A stretch of 64,000 nucleotides of DNA from Wenzhouxiangella sp. XN201. Its GTDB lineage: Bacteria; Pseudomonadota; Gammaproteobacteria; Xanthomonadales; Wenzhouxiangellaceae. The position numbers and the translations under genes were made by a program. Each line of letters starts with the position of its first letter. The first letter of the stretch is position 1. The stretch is taken from NCBI RefSeq assembly GCF_011008905.1, contig NZ_JAAIVI010000017.1, positions 1,116,001 to 1,180,000 on the forward strand, read 5' to 3'. Below are positions 46,349-55,681 of this stretch, in pieces. A model generated the notes under the pieces. It had not been told where the DNA came from and did not search any database. It was given only the letters and a program-made list of their open reading frames with translations.

Positions 46349-47715
46349 GCGAAAAGTTGAAAACGATCACCCCGGCCAAGGGCTGGCGCCCGGATTCCTG
46401 GCAGCAGAAGGAAGCCAGCCAGCAGGCCAGCTATCCCGACGAGCTGGCTTTCCGCAAGGCGCTGCAGCGCCTGTCTGCAATGCCGCCACTGGTCACTTCC
46501 TGGGAGATCCTGTCGCTCAAGAACCAGATTGCCGAGGCCCAGGCCGGAAAGCGCTTCGTGCTGCAGGGCGGCGACTGTGCCGAACTGTTCGACGAATGCG
46601 AGCCGACCATCATCGCCAATCGTCTCAAGGTCCTGCTGCAGATGTCGCTGGTGCTGCTGCACGGCATGGAAAGGCCGGTGGTGCGCATTGGCCGCTTCGC
46701 CGGTCAGTATGCCAAGCCGCGCTCGGCCGATATGGAAACGCGCGACGGCGCGACCCTGCCGAGCTATCGCGGTGATCTGGTCAATGCCCCGGAATTCACC
46801 GAAGCCGCCCGCACCCCCGATCCCGATCGCATGCTGCGTGGCCACGCCAGTTCGGCGATGACGATGAACTTCGTCCGTGCGCTGGTCGATGGCGGTTTTG
46901 CCGATCTCCATCATCCCGAATACTGGAATCTCGGCTGGTTGGAGCATTCCCCGCTCGAAAAGGAATTCGAGCGCATTGCCGATTCGATCGGCCATTCGGT
47001 GCGCTTCATGGAGACCGTCACCGGCATGAAGCCCGGCAGCCTGCGGCGGGTCGATTTCTTTACCTCGCACGAGGCCCTGCACCTGCACTACGAACAGGCT
47101 CTGACCCGACGCGTGCCGCGCCAGTGGGGCTGGTTCAATCTCTCCACGCATTTCCCCTGGATCGGTATGCGCACCGCCGATCTCGACGGCGCGCACGTCG
47201 AAATGTTCCGCGGCATCCGCAATCCGATGGGGATCAAGATCGGTCCGGGCATGTCGGCGAGCTGGCTCAAGAACCTGATCCGCACCCTCAACCCGGACAA
47301 CGAAGCGGGGCGGCTGGTGCTGATTCACCGCATGGGCGCAAGCCAGGTGGCCGACAAGCTGCCGCCGCTGATCGAGGCGGTCAGTGCAACCGGCTCACCC
47401 GTACTGTGGATCTGCGATCCCATGCACGGCAATACCGAAAAGACCGAAAGCGGTTACAAGACGCGGCGCTTTGCCAACATCGTTTCGGAAGTGGAGCAGG
47501 CCTTCGATATCCATGCCACTTGCGGTTCGCGCCTGGGCGGCGTGCATCTCGAGCTGACCGGCGAGAACGTGACCGAGTGCATCGGCGGCGCGCGCGATCT
47601 CGACGAGCAGGATCTGGGGCGGGCCTACAAGACCACCGTCGATCCGCGGCTCAATTACGAGCAGGCCCTGGAACTTTCCATGCGCATCGTCGGCAAGCAC
47701 CGCAGCCTTTCCTGA
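46345..47715 (+). CDS. Class II (plant-type) 3-deoxy-7-phosphoheptulonate synthase
   Basis: First step of aromatic amino-acid synthesis: phosphoenolpyruvate plus erythrose-4-phosphate. The 456 residues match the class II family (AroA-II), not the E. coli AroG/F/H type: FVLQGGDCAELFDE (metal Cys), RIGRFAGQYAKPRS, GIKIGPGMS, HRMGASQVADKLPPLI and WICDPMHGNT. It overlaps dsbB by 4 bases, an odd pairing of unrelated functions. It faces the DUF4399 gene tail to tail with 10 bases between. Confidence 0.96.
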   Translation: MSEKLKTITPAKGWRPDSWQQKEASQQASYPDELAFRKALQRLSAMPPLVTSWEILSLKNQIAEAQAGKRFVLQGGDCAELFDECEPTIIANRLKVLLQMSLVLLHGMERPVVRIGRFAGQYAKPRSADMETRDGATLPSYRGDLVNAPEFTEAARTPDPDRMLRGHASSAMTMNFVRALVDGGFADLHHPEYWNLGWLEHSPLEKEFERIADSIGHSVRFMETVTGMKPGSLRRVDFFTSHEALHLHYEQALTRRVPRQWGWFNLSTHFPWIGMRTADLDGAHVEMFRGIRNPMGIKIGPGMSASWLKNLIRTLNPDNEAGRLVLIHRMGASQVADKLPPLIEAVSATGSPVLWICDPMHGNTEKTESGYKTRRFANIVSEVEQAFDIHATCGSRLGGVHLELTGENVTECIGGARDLDEQDLGRAYKTTVDPRLNYEQALELSMRIVGKHRSLS

Positions 47716-47725
47716 AGGCCTGGGG

Positions 47726-48160
47726 TCATTCGACCGTAATGGTGATCCTCTCCGACTTCACCGCCGGATCGTGCGGCACGTGGCGGTGGTCGCCGAGCAG
47801 CAGTTGCAGGGTATGTTCCCCCGGCTCGAGCTCGATCTCCACCTCGGTCTGACCGCCGCCGAAGTGCACCACCTGGTCGGTCGTGGGCAGCGGCTGGTCC
47901 ATGGCCGGCATGGTGTCCGGGCCGGTGTCGATCAGCAGGTGATGGTGTCCGGTCTGATCGTGATCGACGCCGGCCGGTGCCACGCCCATGCCTTCCAGGC
48001 CGAAGCGGACTGTCACCGGGCTGGTCACTGTGTCACCGTCGTGCGGGGCGATGAAGTACACCTTGGCTTGTTCGGGCGCCGGGGTGCGTTCAAGTCCCCC
48101 GGCCTGCACCAGTGCGGACAACAGGAGCAGCGGCAGAATCAGTAGCTTGAGTGCGCTCAT
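47726..48160 (-). CDS. DUF4399 periplasmic protein
   Basis: Function unknown. The 144 residues have a signal peptide (about 1-20, ALVQA). DUF4399 features follow: YFIAPHDGDTVTSPVTVRFGLEGMGVAPAG, HHHLLIDT, and GEHTLQLLLGDHRHVPHDPAVKS. The many conserved histidines suggest a metal-binding beta sandwich. ATG 48160 is the family start. It is 20 bases downstream of mdh and probably co-transcribed with it. Confidence 0.82.
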   Translation of the reverse strand: MSALKLLILPLLLLSALVQAGGLERTPAPEQAKVYFIAPHDGDTVTSPVTVRFGLEGMGVAPAGVDHDQTGHHHLLIDTGPDTMPAMDQPLPTTDQVVHFGGGQTEVEIELEPGEHTLQLLLGDHRHVPHDPAVKSERITITVE

Positions 48161-48180
48161 GGCAATCTCCTTGGAATCTT

Positions 48181-49158
48181 TCAGAGTAGCGACGCCACGG
48201 CCTGGCGTTCCTCGCGCAGTTCCTGCTCGGTCGCATCGAGACGCGCCTGCGAGAATTCGTTGATTTCCAGGCCCTGGACGATCTTCCACTGTCCATTTTC
48301 GCACGTGCAGGGGAAAGAAAAGATCACGCCCGGTTCGATTCCGTAGCTGCCGTCGGACGGCACGGCCATGGACACCCAGTCATCACCGTCGGTGCCGAGC
48401 GCCCAGTCGCGGATGTGGTCGATGGCACTGGAAGCCGCCGAAGCCGCACTCGAGGCACCGCGCGCCTTGATGATGGCCGCGCCGCGTTGCTGCACGGTCG
48501 GAATGAAGTCCTGCTCGTACCAGTCGTGGTCGACCAGGTCGATGGCGGTCCGGCCGTCGACATTGACGTGGTGCAGGTCGGGATACTGGGTCGAAGAGTG
48601 GTTGCCCCAGATCGTCATCTGCTTGATCCGGGTGTGATGCGTGCCGGTCTTGGCCGCCAGCTGGGCCAGGGCGCGGTTGTGGTCCAGACGAGTCATGGCG
48701 GTGAAGTTCTCCGGCGGCAGGTCCGGCGCATTGGCGCTCGCGATCAGGGCGTTGGTATTGGCCGGGTTGCCGACGACCAGTACCTTGACGTCGCGGCTGG
48801 CCACGGCATTGAGGCTCTTGCCCTGCGGGCCGAAGATCTTGCCATTCTCGGACAGCAGATCGGCGCGTTCCATGCCCTTGCCGCGCGGCTTGGCACCGAC
48901 GAGCAGGGCATAGTCGGCGTCCTTGAACCCTTCATCAAGCTCTGTGGTGGTAACGATGCCGTGCAGCAGGGGCAGGGCGGCGTCCTCGAGCTCCATGGCC
49001 ACGCCCTTGAGTGCATCGATGGCCGGCGGAATCTCGATCAGCTGGAGAATGACGGGCTGGTTCGGGCCCAGCATGTCGCCGGCGGCGATCCGGAAGCAGA
49101 GCTGGTAACCGATCTGGCCGGCGGCGCCGGTGATCGCGACGCGAACGGGTTCGTTCAT
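48181..49158 (-). CDS. mdh: Malate dehydrogenase
   Basis: NAD-dependent malate/oxaloacetate conversion in the TCA cycle. The 325 residues are the longer cytosolic-type (MDH type 2) form: [19 protein letters not shown], the substrate arginine in [24 protein letters not shown], and the catalytic His in [17 protein letters not shown] lies 8 bases before ATG 49158, and a TAGAAT -10-like hexamer at 49210-49205 reads toward it. Confidence 0.96.
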   Translation of the reverse strand: MNEPVRVAITGAAGQIGYQLCFRIAAGDMLGPNQPVILQLIEIPPAIDALKGVAMELEDAALPLLHGIVTTTELDEGFKDADYALLVGAKPRGKGMERADLLSENGKIFGPQGKSLNAVASRDVKVLVVGNPANTNALIASANAPDLPPENFTAMTRLDHNRALAQLAAKTGTHHTRIKQMTIWGNHSSTQYPDLHHVNVDGRTAIDLVDHDWYEQDFIPTVQQRGAAIIKARGASSAASAASSAIDHIRDWALGTDGDDWVSMAVPSDGSYGIEPGVIFSFPCTCENGQWKIVQGLEINEFSQARLDATEQELREERQAVASLL

Positions 49159-49330
49159 AAGGGGAATCTCCTCACGGTCGTGATTGAGTTCAGGGTAGCC
49201 CCACATTCTACCCGATGGCTCGGGTTGGGCGCTGCGTTGATGGGCGTACAAGCCAGCCCGATGATCGCCGATCCGGCGATTCGATCGCTCCCGGAGTGCC
49301 GACAGTTCGGGCGCCGGTTACCGGCCAGCC

Positions 49331-50140
49331 TCAGTTCGTAGAACCGTCGTCTGCCAGCGTTTCACACATCTCATCGGGCGTCAGGCGCTGCAACGGGATG
49401 GAGCCTGAAGTTTGCAGATCCGGATCGCCGTCGAAATCGAGATCGTAGGTCAGGGTTGCATCGGTACAACTCTCGAAGCTGAGTTCGGCCATACCGATGG
49501 TCTGCGGATCGGTTGCCGGTGGCTCGGCCAGATCGAAGGCCCCGTCGACGACCAGATAGACTTCCATGACGACCGTACTGTCGCCTTCTTCGTATTTCCC
49601 GCCGGTTGTTAGCCAGCGGAGCCCGGGCGGGCCGCCGTTGCCATCCAGGTCGAAGGTGAACCAGAAGCCGTGGAGCGAGGGTGGATCGCCGCTGGAGACA
49701 ACGTCGAGAATGATGCCCTGGCCGTTGGTTTCGGGATTGAACCAGGAGCCGGTCATGCCGAAGTTGATGGGCTGGCCTTCCGGCTCGCCGTTTCCAGCCG
49801 CCTCCACGGTAATGGTCCCGAACATTCCGAGGCCGGGTGAACCGTGGACTTCACAGTAATATCCGATTTCACCGGCTTCGTCGAAGGTCAGTTCCGTCGA
49901 CCAGTCGCTGGAGGAAGGGTCGCCGGGGGCACAGTTGTTGGAGCAACGAAATGCGCCGTCGTCCTCAACCACGTTGTGGGGATTGGCGCCCTGATTGGTC
50001 CAGCGCACGCTGTCGCCGGCGGTGATGGTGAGGTGCTTGGGACTGAAGAAGTTGTCCCTGACCGCGACGTCGTGGACTTCCTGGGCAGTTGTCGCGATCG
50101 GGAGGCTAAGCAGGATCGTGGCAAGTATGAATCGTCTCAT
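49331..50140 (-). CDS. Secreted plastocyanin-like cupredoxin with extra C-terminal domain
   Basis: Periplasmic or secreted blue-copper protein of 269 residues. A signal peptide (1-20) precedes the cupredoxin domain (about 22-115) with the full type 1 copper set His55 (NPHNV), Cys96, His99 and Met106 (YYCEVHGSPGLGM). The second domain (about 120-269) starts GSWFNPETNGQGIILDV and contains HGFWFTFDLDGNGG and IPLQRLTPDEMC. This looks like the W-F/Y-T-F/Y-D beta unit also seen at the end of the S8 peptidase at 18737. ATG 50140 is chosen, with GGAGG nine bases upstream; GTG 50146 is also in frame. Confidence 0.85.
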   Translation of the reverse strand: MRRFILATILLSLPIATTAQEVHDVAVRDNFFSPKHLTITAGDSVRWTNQGANPHNVVEDDGAFRCSNNCAPGDPSSSDWSTELTFDEAGEIGYYCEVHGSPGLGMFGTITVEAAGNGEPEGQPINFGMTGSWFNPETNGQGIILDVVSSGDPPSLHGFWFTFDLDGNGGPPGLRWLTTGGKYEEGDSTVVMEVYLVVDGAFDLAEPPATDPQTIGMAELSFESCTDATLTYDLDFDGDPDLQTSGSIPLQRLTPDEMCETLADDGSTN

Positions 50141-50316
50141 GACCACCTACCTCCATGTTCCGCCTGCATGCTGCCGACGGTCGCGCCTGAAGCGGGCGCA
50201 CGGCCACGGGCGGAGAGGGTACCGAGGCATTCAGGCGGTTGACGTTGTCACACGAATGCACATCCACCCGTCAACTGAAATTACCACCAATGGTTTACAG
50301 GTGCAAATGAGCCGCG

Positions 50317-51240
50317 CTAGCGAAATCGGCGGCGCAGCATCAGGCGAGCACTGTAGAGATCGTCGCTTTGCCGGGCGCGGTGCGGGGGACGACGGACATG
50401 CAACGGCGTCCAGGACAGTGCGGCCAGGACTTCCCAGCGTCTGGCCGGGCGCAGGATCGTTCCCAGGGTGATGGTGTGTGTAGTCAGGTCCGTGGTCAGC
50501 AGGGAGCGGTCGAGCACTTCGAATACCCTGGCGCGAACGTGCGTGCGGGGATTCATGCGGGTGGCGGCATACGCCAGGTACGGCTCGAGTCGATCGTTCA
50601 TGAGCCGGTGCGAAACGGCCATTTCAAGCCCGTACTGCTCGATGACGGAACGATCGTCGGACGGTGCGCGGCAGCCGAAGGGGTTGCCGGGCGAGCCGGG
50701 TGGGTTGGCGGCGGTTTCCCGGCTGCAGGTGAAGTCGCCACTGATGCGTGCGTACTGGTAGAACGCCCGGGCGCCTGCCTGCCAGCGGCCGCTTTCCAAC
50801 AACGGCCGCTCCAGCGCCAGATCCAGGGAACGTCTTGCCTTGACGCCGTTGATTTCCACCGGCGGAGTCCAGCCCAGCTCGAGGGTGAAATCGGCCGGCA
50901 GTCCCACGGCCAGGCGAAGGCGCCCGAAGATCGGCAACTTGTTGAGGTCTTCCAGTTTGGTGCCGTTGAAGCCGACGCGCCGGCGTTCGGTGGAAATATG
51001 GGGAATATGCGCGGCGCCGGCGCCGAGGTGGATCGCGCCGAATTCGGTGCTGGCGGCCGGCCCGAAGCCGGAAAACAGCGTCGTGCCGCTCAAGTAGGCC
51101 ATCGCCCACGCCTCGGGTCGGTCAGAGGCGAGGTGCTCTCCCTGATCGACCACCGGCTGTGCCGGCACGGTCCCGGCCAGGAACAACAGCAAGCCGCCGA
51201 TTATCACTTTCCCGCCGGACTTCAGTATTGCTGGAGTCAT
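50317..51240 (-). CDS. Predicted outer-membrane beta-barrel protein, function unknown
   Basis: Not recognised as a named family. The 307 residues have a signal peptide (about 1-27, VPAQP), then alternating beta segments: FGRLRLAVGLPADFTLELGWTP, RRSLDLALERPL, AGARAFYQYARISGDF, and EMAVSHRLMNDRLEPYLAYA. It ends in LMLRRRFR, not the classic terminal Phe. Two cysteines (TCSRETAA and GCRAPSDD) may form a loop disulfide. It lies 75 bases downstream of the wHTH-SUMF1-hydrolase gene on the same strand. Confidence 0.6.
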   Translation of the reverse strand: MTPAILKSGGKVIIGGLLLFLAGTVPAQPVVDQGEHLASDRPEAWAMAYLSGTTLFSGFGPAASTEFGAIHLGAGAAHIPHISTERRRVGFNGTKLEDLNKLPIFGRLRLAVGLPADFTLELGWTPPVEINGVKARRSLDLALERPLLESGRWQAGARAFYQYARISGDFTCSRETAANPPGSPGNPFGCRAPSDDRSVIEQYGLEMAVSHRLMNDRLEPYLAYAATRMNPRTHVRARVFEVLDRSLLTTDLTTHTITLGTILRPARRWEVLAALSWTPLHVRRPPHRARQSDDLYSARLMLRRRFR

Positions 51241-51315
51241 TTCGAAATCTCCCGGCAACCTGCTCCAGAGTGTAACGCCGTCCACACTGGCCGGCGAAAA
51301 AGCAGGCGTTCGCTC

Positions 51316-53724
51316 TCAACCGGTACCGTCGACTTCACCCAGCCATCGGTCGGACCATTGAAGATAGGCGCGGATCACCTCGGTGTAGTTCGGCGGCAGG
51401 TGGCCGAAGTCGAGGACGACATGGCGTTTGTGCTCCTCGGGCGTCCCGAGCAGCTCGAAAAAAGGCAGTTGCGATTGGCGATGGGGGAAGGTGAAGTCCT
51501 CCCTGCCATTGATCAGCAGGAACGGTACGGTTACTCGGGGCAGGTAGTCCTGCAGTTGGACTTCGCGCGGGGCACGGTCGGCCGGGATCACGCCCGCCGA
51601 TAGCACGATGGCGCTCTGAAAGCGGTCGTCGACCGCAAGCGCGTACGGTGCGCGATAACCGCCATAGCTGACCGCGTGAAGCGTGAGACGCTTGGTGTCG
51701 ATATCGTCGCGGGTTTCAAGATAGTCGAGCGTGCGGCGCAGGTCGAGAATCTGATCGACGAGCAGCTGACGCCAGGAGTTCGGGCCCGCGGGCGGATCGA
51801 GGCGGCGCTCGAAGGTGCCGCGATAGACCGGGTAGACGACGATCTGACCGCTGCGCAGGAAAGGTTCGACGTGGCGCAGGCCCGCCTTGCGGCTGTCGTC
51901 GAGCATGAGGGCATCGCCACCCGGAAAATTGACGACGGTCGCAGCCGGCGTGTCGACGTTGCGCGGCAGGTAGATCCAGGCGGAGACACGCTCGCCGGGA
52001 TATGCGGCGGTGAAACTGACCCGCTCGCGATACCAGTCGCGATGATTGTTATCACCTTCTTCCACCCGAGTTTCGAGCGGCAGTGGATCGTACTCGAACT
52101 GGCGTGCGTATATCTCGAAGGTGGCGTCGTCGACTGGTTCGGGGACTTCGAAGTTCCCGGTTCCCAGGGATCGCGCCAGTTCACGTTCGATCGGCGCTTC
52201 GGTCCGGACCAGGCGGAAACCGGTTCCGGGGTCCCGGCTCAGTGGGTCGCGCGCGTCCGGGTCGCGGAAGCGGTAGCTGTCCTCCAGCCACGAGCCGCCG
52301 GCGATGTGGCGCAGGTTGCCGGCCGGGTTCAGGCACCATTCGGCCACGTTGCCGGCCATGTCGTAAGTACCGTAGGCGCCCAGGCCGTTGCTGTTGCCGA
52401 CCTCGCTCGTTCCGCGGCTGTTGAAGTTGCTGGCGAGCACGATGTCGGAAAAGTTCTGCGCCTGCCGAGTGCCCAGTCCGGCGGCGCGGCGCCAGTGGAA
52501 GACGGTCGGCAGTTGCTTGTCGGCCCAGCGGGCGAAGGCACCGGCTTCGAACCAACTCACACCCTCGACCGGGTGGTCTTCCCGGCCCTCCGGCCAGGTA
52601 CCCATCGACCAGGTGGACGGACCGGGCTGTCCGGTGGTGTCGACGAAACGCTCGATGTAGGTATCGAACTCAACTGCATTGCCATCGATGCTGATCGTGG
52701 CCGGCCAGAACTCCGGGTTCTCGTAGCCGCCGGCATCGATGAACTCGCGAAACTCCTGGTTGCTGATTTCGTATTGGTCGATCCAGAAGCCTGGAAGGGC
52801 TTCGCGCTCGCCGTTGTAATCGACCGGGCCTGGTGGGACGTAGACCATGTTTCCGGGCGCTGAATCATCCGGGTGCAGGTGGAAGGGTTCGGCGACCGGC
52901 AGCACGCTGGGTGCGGCTTCGATCGCGCGAAAACCAGTGCGTTCGACGCGGTAGCGCATATTGGCGAGCGGCACCGCGACATCAACTAGCGGCGTGCGGC
53001 CGAGATGGACCCAGCCGTCGTCGCTTTGGCTATAGCCGCGGACGTAAACGTCGGCTCCCTCGGGTTTGCTGGTCAGGGTCACCGGCAGGCTGATGTCGCG
53101 CCAGAGCTGTTCGAGGGTGGGTTCGGTTCCGTGCCTTTGTCGTATCTCGCGGGCTTTTGCCCAGCCGGCGGCGACGTTGGCATCGAGCAATCCGCGAATT
53201 TCGGGAAGGTGCTGCGTATACAGGCGATTGCGCTCGCCGGAAGAGTGCCACCACGCAATGATCAGTACGGCGACGCCAGCCAGCGCGGCCAGGACGGCGA
53301 TCGATCCCACATGCCGGGAAGGCGCCGCCGTGGCCGGTTCCCGGTCAACCGGTATCGCTGCTTGCTCGTCGGGCGAAGTTTTTGCCCCTGTCGGCGCATC
53401 ACAGGGAACAAGCTCGACGGAACAGGCCATGCGATAGCCCCGGCGATGCAGGGTTTCGATGTAGCGCGGTTCCTTCGCACTGTCGCCCAGTGCCTGCCGC
53501 AGTTCGCTGATCGCCTGCGGCAGAACATTGGGTGAAAGCGCGGTACGGCCCCAGGCCCGGTCAAGGAGGGTGTCACGATCGAGCAGTTCGGGCGCATGCT
53601 CGAGCAGTACCTCAAGCAGACGGAAGGTCTGGCGACGCAGGGGCAAGGGTCCGTCCGGCCCGTCGACCGATCCGGTGCGCGAGTCGAGGATGAAGCCGCC
53701 AAAGCGATAGCGCATGGCTGTCAT
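51316..53724 (-). CDS. Fusion: OmpR/CadC-type DNA-binding domain, TM helix, PEGA, SUMF1/FGE-like and alpha/beta-hydrolase domains
   Basis: 802 residues (start ATG 53724; ATG 53715 possible). The N-terminal winged helix (about 5-95; LPLRRQTFRLLEVLLEHAPELLDRD in part, HRRGYRM at the wing) is of the CadC class. One membrane helix (about 138-156) follows, and then a PEGA unit (about 212-275; SKPEGADVYVRGY). The SUMF1/FGE-sulfatase-like domain (about 290-500) has DQYEISNQEFREFI, MAGNVAEWC and a GFRLVR end. The hydrolase (about 560-800) keeps a likely triad: Ser in AVSYGGY, Asp in NGREDFTFP, His in DFGHLPP. The layout is a membrane-spanning one-component regulator whose outside part looks enzymatic. 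It is divergent from the secreted protein at 53830. Confidence 0.85.
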   Translation of the reverse strand: MTAMRYRFGGFILDSRTGSVDGPDGPLPLRRQTFRLLEVLLEHAPELLDRDTLLDRAWGRTALSPNVLPQAISELRQALGDSAKEPRYIETLHRRGYRMACSVELVPCDAPTGAKTSPDEQAAIPVDREPATAAPSRHVGSIAVLAALAGVAVLIIAWWHSSGERNRLYTQHLPEIRGLLDANVAAGWAKAREIRQRHGTEPTLEQLWRDISLPVTLTSKPEGADVYVRGYSQSDDGWVHLGRTPLVDVAVPLANMRYRVERTGFRAIEAAPSVLPVAEPFHLHPDDSAPGNMVYVPPGPVDYNGEREALPGFWIDQYEISNQEFREFIDAGGYENPEFWPATISIDGNAVEFDTYIERFVDTTGQPGPSTWSMGTWPEGREDHPVEGVSWFEAGAFARWADKQLPTVFHWRRAAGLGTRQAQNFSDIVLASNFNSRGTSEVGNSNGLGAYGTYDMAGNVAEWCLNPAGNLRHIAGGSWLEDSYRFRDPDARDPLSRDPGTGFRLVRTEAPIERELARSLGTGNFEVPEPVDDATFEIYARQFEYDPLPLETRVEEGDNNHRDWYRERVSFTAAYPGERVSAWIYLPRNVDTPAATVVNFPGGDALMLDDSRKAGLRHVEPFLRSGQIVVYPVYRGTFERRLDPPAGPNSWRQLLVDQILDLRRTLDYLETRDDIDTKRLTLHAVSYGGYRAPYALAVDDRFQSAIVLSAGVIPADRAPREVQLQDYLPRVTVPFLLINGREDFTFPHRQSQLPFFELLGTPEEHKRHVVLDFGHLPPNYTEVIRAYLQWSDRWLGEVDGTG

Positions 53725-53829
53725 ATATAGCGGACTGCTCGGGATGGGGCAAGCGGTCAATCGATGCGCCGCCCATCGCGGTTCGGCATTCGCTATAGTG
53801 CCCTCTGGCCTTGCTCACTGGAATCAATC

Positions 53830-54393
53830 ATGCAGAAGCACTTGCTGATCGCCGCCGTCACCGCATTCCCGCTTGTCGTCCAGGCCGGTCCCGTCGATGA
53901 ATACTGGTCCAGCCTCAAGGATTTGTGCGGTCAGGCTTACGAAGGCCGCCTGATCGAATCACCCGAGGGCGAGGATGACTTCGCCGGACAGCGCCTGATC
54001 ATGCATGTGCGCCAGTGTGGTGACGAGGTGATCCGGATTCCCTTCATGGTCGGTGATGATCGGTCACGTACCTGGGTGCTGACCCGCAAGGACGATCGCA
54101 TCGAGCTCAAGCACGATCATCGCCATGAGGACGGCTCGGAAGACGAGGTAACGATGTATGGCGGCACGTCCAGCAACGCCGGCCGCGCTACCGAGCAGTA
54201 CTTTCCGGCCGACGAACACACGCGCGAGATCATCGAGGCGGCCTTCTCCAATGTCTGGGTGATGCGGGTTCATCCCGGCGAGACCTTTACCTACGGACTG
54301 TGGCGACTGGGAACGCCGCGGGTATTCCGCATTGACTTCGACCTGAGCGAGCCGGTCGAGCCGCCGCCGGCGCCCTGGGGCTGGGAGGACTGA
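53830..54393 (+). CDS. Secreted or periplasmic protein of unknown function
   Basis: Not recognised. The 187 residues begin MQKHLLIAAVTAFPLVVQAG, a signal peptide. The mature part has two cysteines (DLCGQAYEG, VRQCGDEV), an Asp/His-rich centre (HDHRHEDGSEDE) and a WVMRVHPGETFTYGLWRLGTPRVFRIDFDL end. The pattern suggests a beta fold. It lies 8 bases before tesB and is probably co-transcribed. Confidence 0.65.
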   Translation: MQKHLLIAAVTAFPLVVQAGPVDEYWSSLKDLCGQAYEGRLIESPEGEDDFAGQRLIMHVRQCGDEVIRIPFMVGDDRSRTWVLTRKDDRIELKHDHRHEDGSEDEVTMYGGTSSNAGRATEQYFPADEHTREIIEAAFSNVWVMRVHPGETFTYGLWRLGTPRVFRIDFDLSEPVEPPPAPWGWED

Positions 54394-54400
54394 AAGGGCC

Positions 54401-55282
54401 ATGAATGAAGCGCTTTCGGAGGTCATTGGCCTGCTCGATCTCGAGCGGCTGGAAGACAACCTGTTCCGCGGCGAGAGCCGCGACATCGGTGCGCCACAGG
54501 TTTTCGGCGGGCAGATTCTGGGTCAGGCGCTGTCGGCGGCGCACTGCACGGTTGAGGAACGCTCGCCGCATTCGCTGCACGCCTACTTTCTCAGGCCCGG
54601 GGATTTCAATCAGCCGGTCGTCTACCAGGTCGAGCGCTCGCGCGACGGCGGCAGCTATTCCAATCGCCGCGTTGTGGCCGTCCAGCACGGTCGACCGATC
54701 CTCAACCTGGCGGCCTCCTTTCACGCGGCCGAGGCCGGCTACGATCATCAGGTCGAAATGCCGGATGTGCCCGGGCCGGATGGCCTGTCGAAAAGCATCG
54801 ATATCCACGACTCGATCATCGACAAGGTGCCCGAGAAAATGCGCCGGTTGCTGGCGCACCGGCCGCCGCTGGAGTTTCGCCCGGTCGAAGCGCCCAAGTT
54901 CATCGATCCACAGCCACGGCCACCGCGCAAGCATGTATGGATGCGTGCCTGGGAAGCGCTGCCGGACGAGCCGGAACTGCACCGCAACCTGCTCACCTAT
55001 GTGTCGGATTACGAACTGCTGGGCACGGCCACCTTGCCGCACGACCTGGATTTCAGCACCCGGCCGGTGCAGATGGCCAGTATCGACCACGCGCTATGGT
55101 TCCACCGCCCGTTCCGGGTCGACGAGTGGCTGCTTTATGCCTGCGACAGTCCGACCAGCCACGGTGGGCGTGGCTTCACGCGCGGACAGTTCTTTACGCA
55201 GTCGGGTGAGCTGGTCGCTTCGACCGCCCAGGAAGGTGTGATCCGGCCCTGGGATCCGGCCAAGCGTCGGAGAGGTGGGTAA
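54401..55282 (+). CDS. tesB: Acyl-CoA thioesterase II
   Basis: Double-hotdog thioesterase that hydrolyses medium/long acyl-CoA. Of 293 residues, the first hotdog carries NLFRGESRDIGAPQVFGGQILGQAL and SLHAYFLRPGD, and the second carries ASIDHALWFHRPFRVDEWLLY, with the Asp of the family catalytic triad in SIDHALWFH. GRGFTRGQFFTQSGELVASTAQEGVIR closes the family pattern. Confidence 0.95.
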   Translation: MNEALSEVIGLLDLERLEDNLFRGESRDIGAPQVFGGQILGQALSAAHCTVEERSPHSLHAYFLRPGDFNQPVVYQVERSRDGGSYSNRRVVAVQHGRPILNLAASFHAAEAGYDHQVEMPDVPGPDGLSKSIDIHDSIIDKVPEKMRRLLAHRPPLEFRPVEAPKFIDPQPRPPRKHVWMRAWEALPDEPELHRNLLTYVSDYELLGTATLPHDLDFSTRPVQMASIDHALWFHRPFRVDEWLLYACDSPTSHGGRGFTRGQFFTQSGELVASTAQEGVIRPWDPAKRRRGG

Positions 55283-55323
55283 TTCGGACGTCGAATGAGT
55301 TCATGTCCCCCGACATACCGTCA

Positions 55324-55602
55324 TCAGGATGATTCGTCCTCGAATCGATCGTGGAAGAGCAGGTCTTCGAGTTCCTGCAGGAGGCCGGACCAGAAGCCGC
55401 CGGTCAGTCGCCACTGGTCACCGCTGAGTTCGCGCGGTTCGGTGGCCTCCCACTGGCCAATGGTGCCCTTCAATGACCAGTCGCCGCCGCTGCTTTCCAT
55501 GGTGCCGCCGGAGGCGATGGTCCAGCGAGTGATTTCATAGTCCTGCGCCACTGCGGGTGCGGCCAGGACGGCCAGAAGCAGGATCATCGCAAGCTGTTTC
55601 AT
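55324..55602 (-). CDS. Small secreted protein with GGFW motif and LFHDRFE tail
   Basis: The 92 residues have a signal peptide (1-19, APAVAQ) and the pattern ITRWTIASGGTMES-x-GGDWSLKGTIGQWEA-x-LSGDQWRLTGGFW. I associate this with a widespread family of small secreted beta proteins of unknown function, often near surface-protein genes. It ends LLFHDRFEDESS, comparable to the tail of the protein at 36525. GGAG precedes the ATG. It is monocistronic between convergent tesB and the peptidase gene. Confidence 0.75.
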   Translation of the reverse strand: MKQLAMILLLAVLAAPAVAQDYEITRWTIASGGTMESSGGDWSLKGTIGQWEATEPRELSGDQWRLTGGFWSGLLQELEDLLFHDRFEDESS

Positions 55603-55681
55603 CGTTGAGGCTCCAGAAAAATTCGCTCGTCTCTAAACCATAATACGAAATTGATGCCCGGATGGCGTCATCTCCCGGTAT

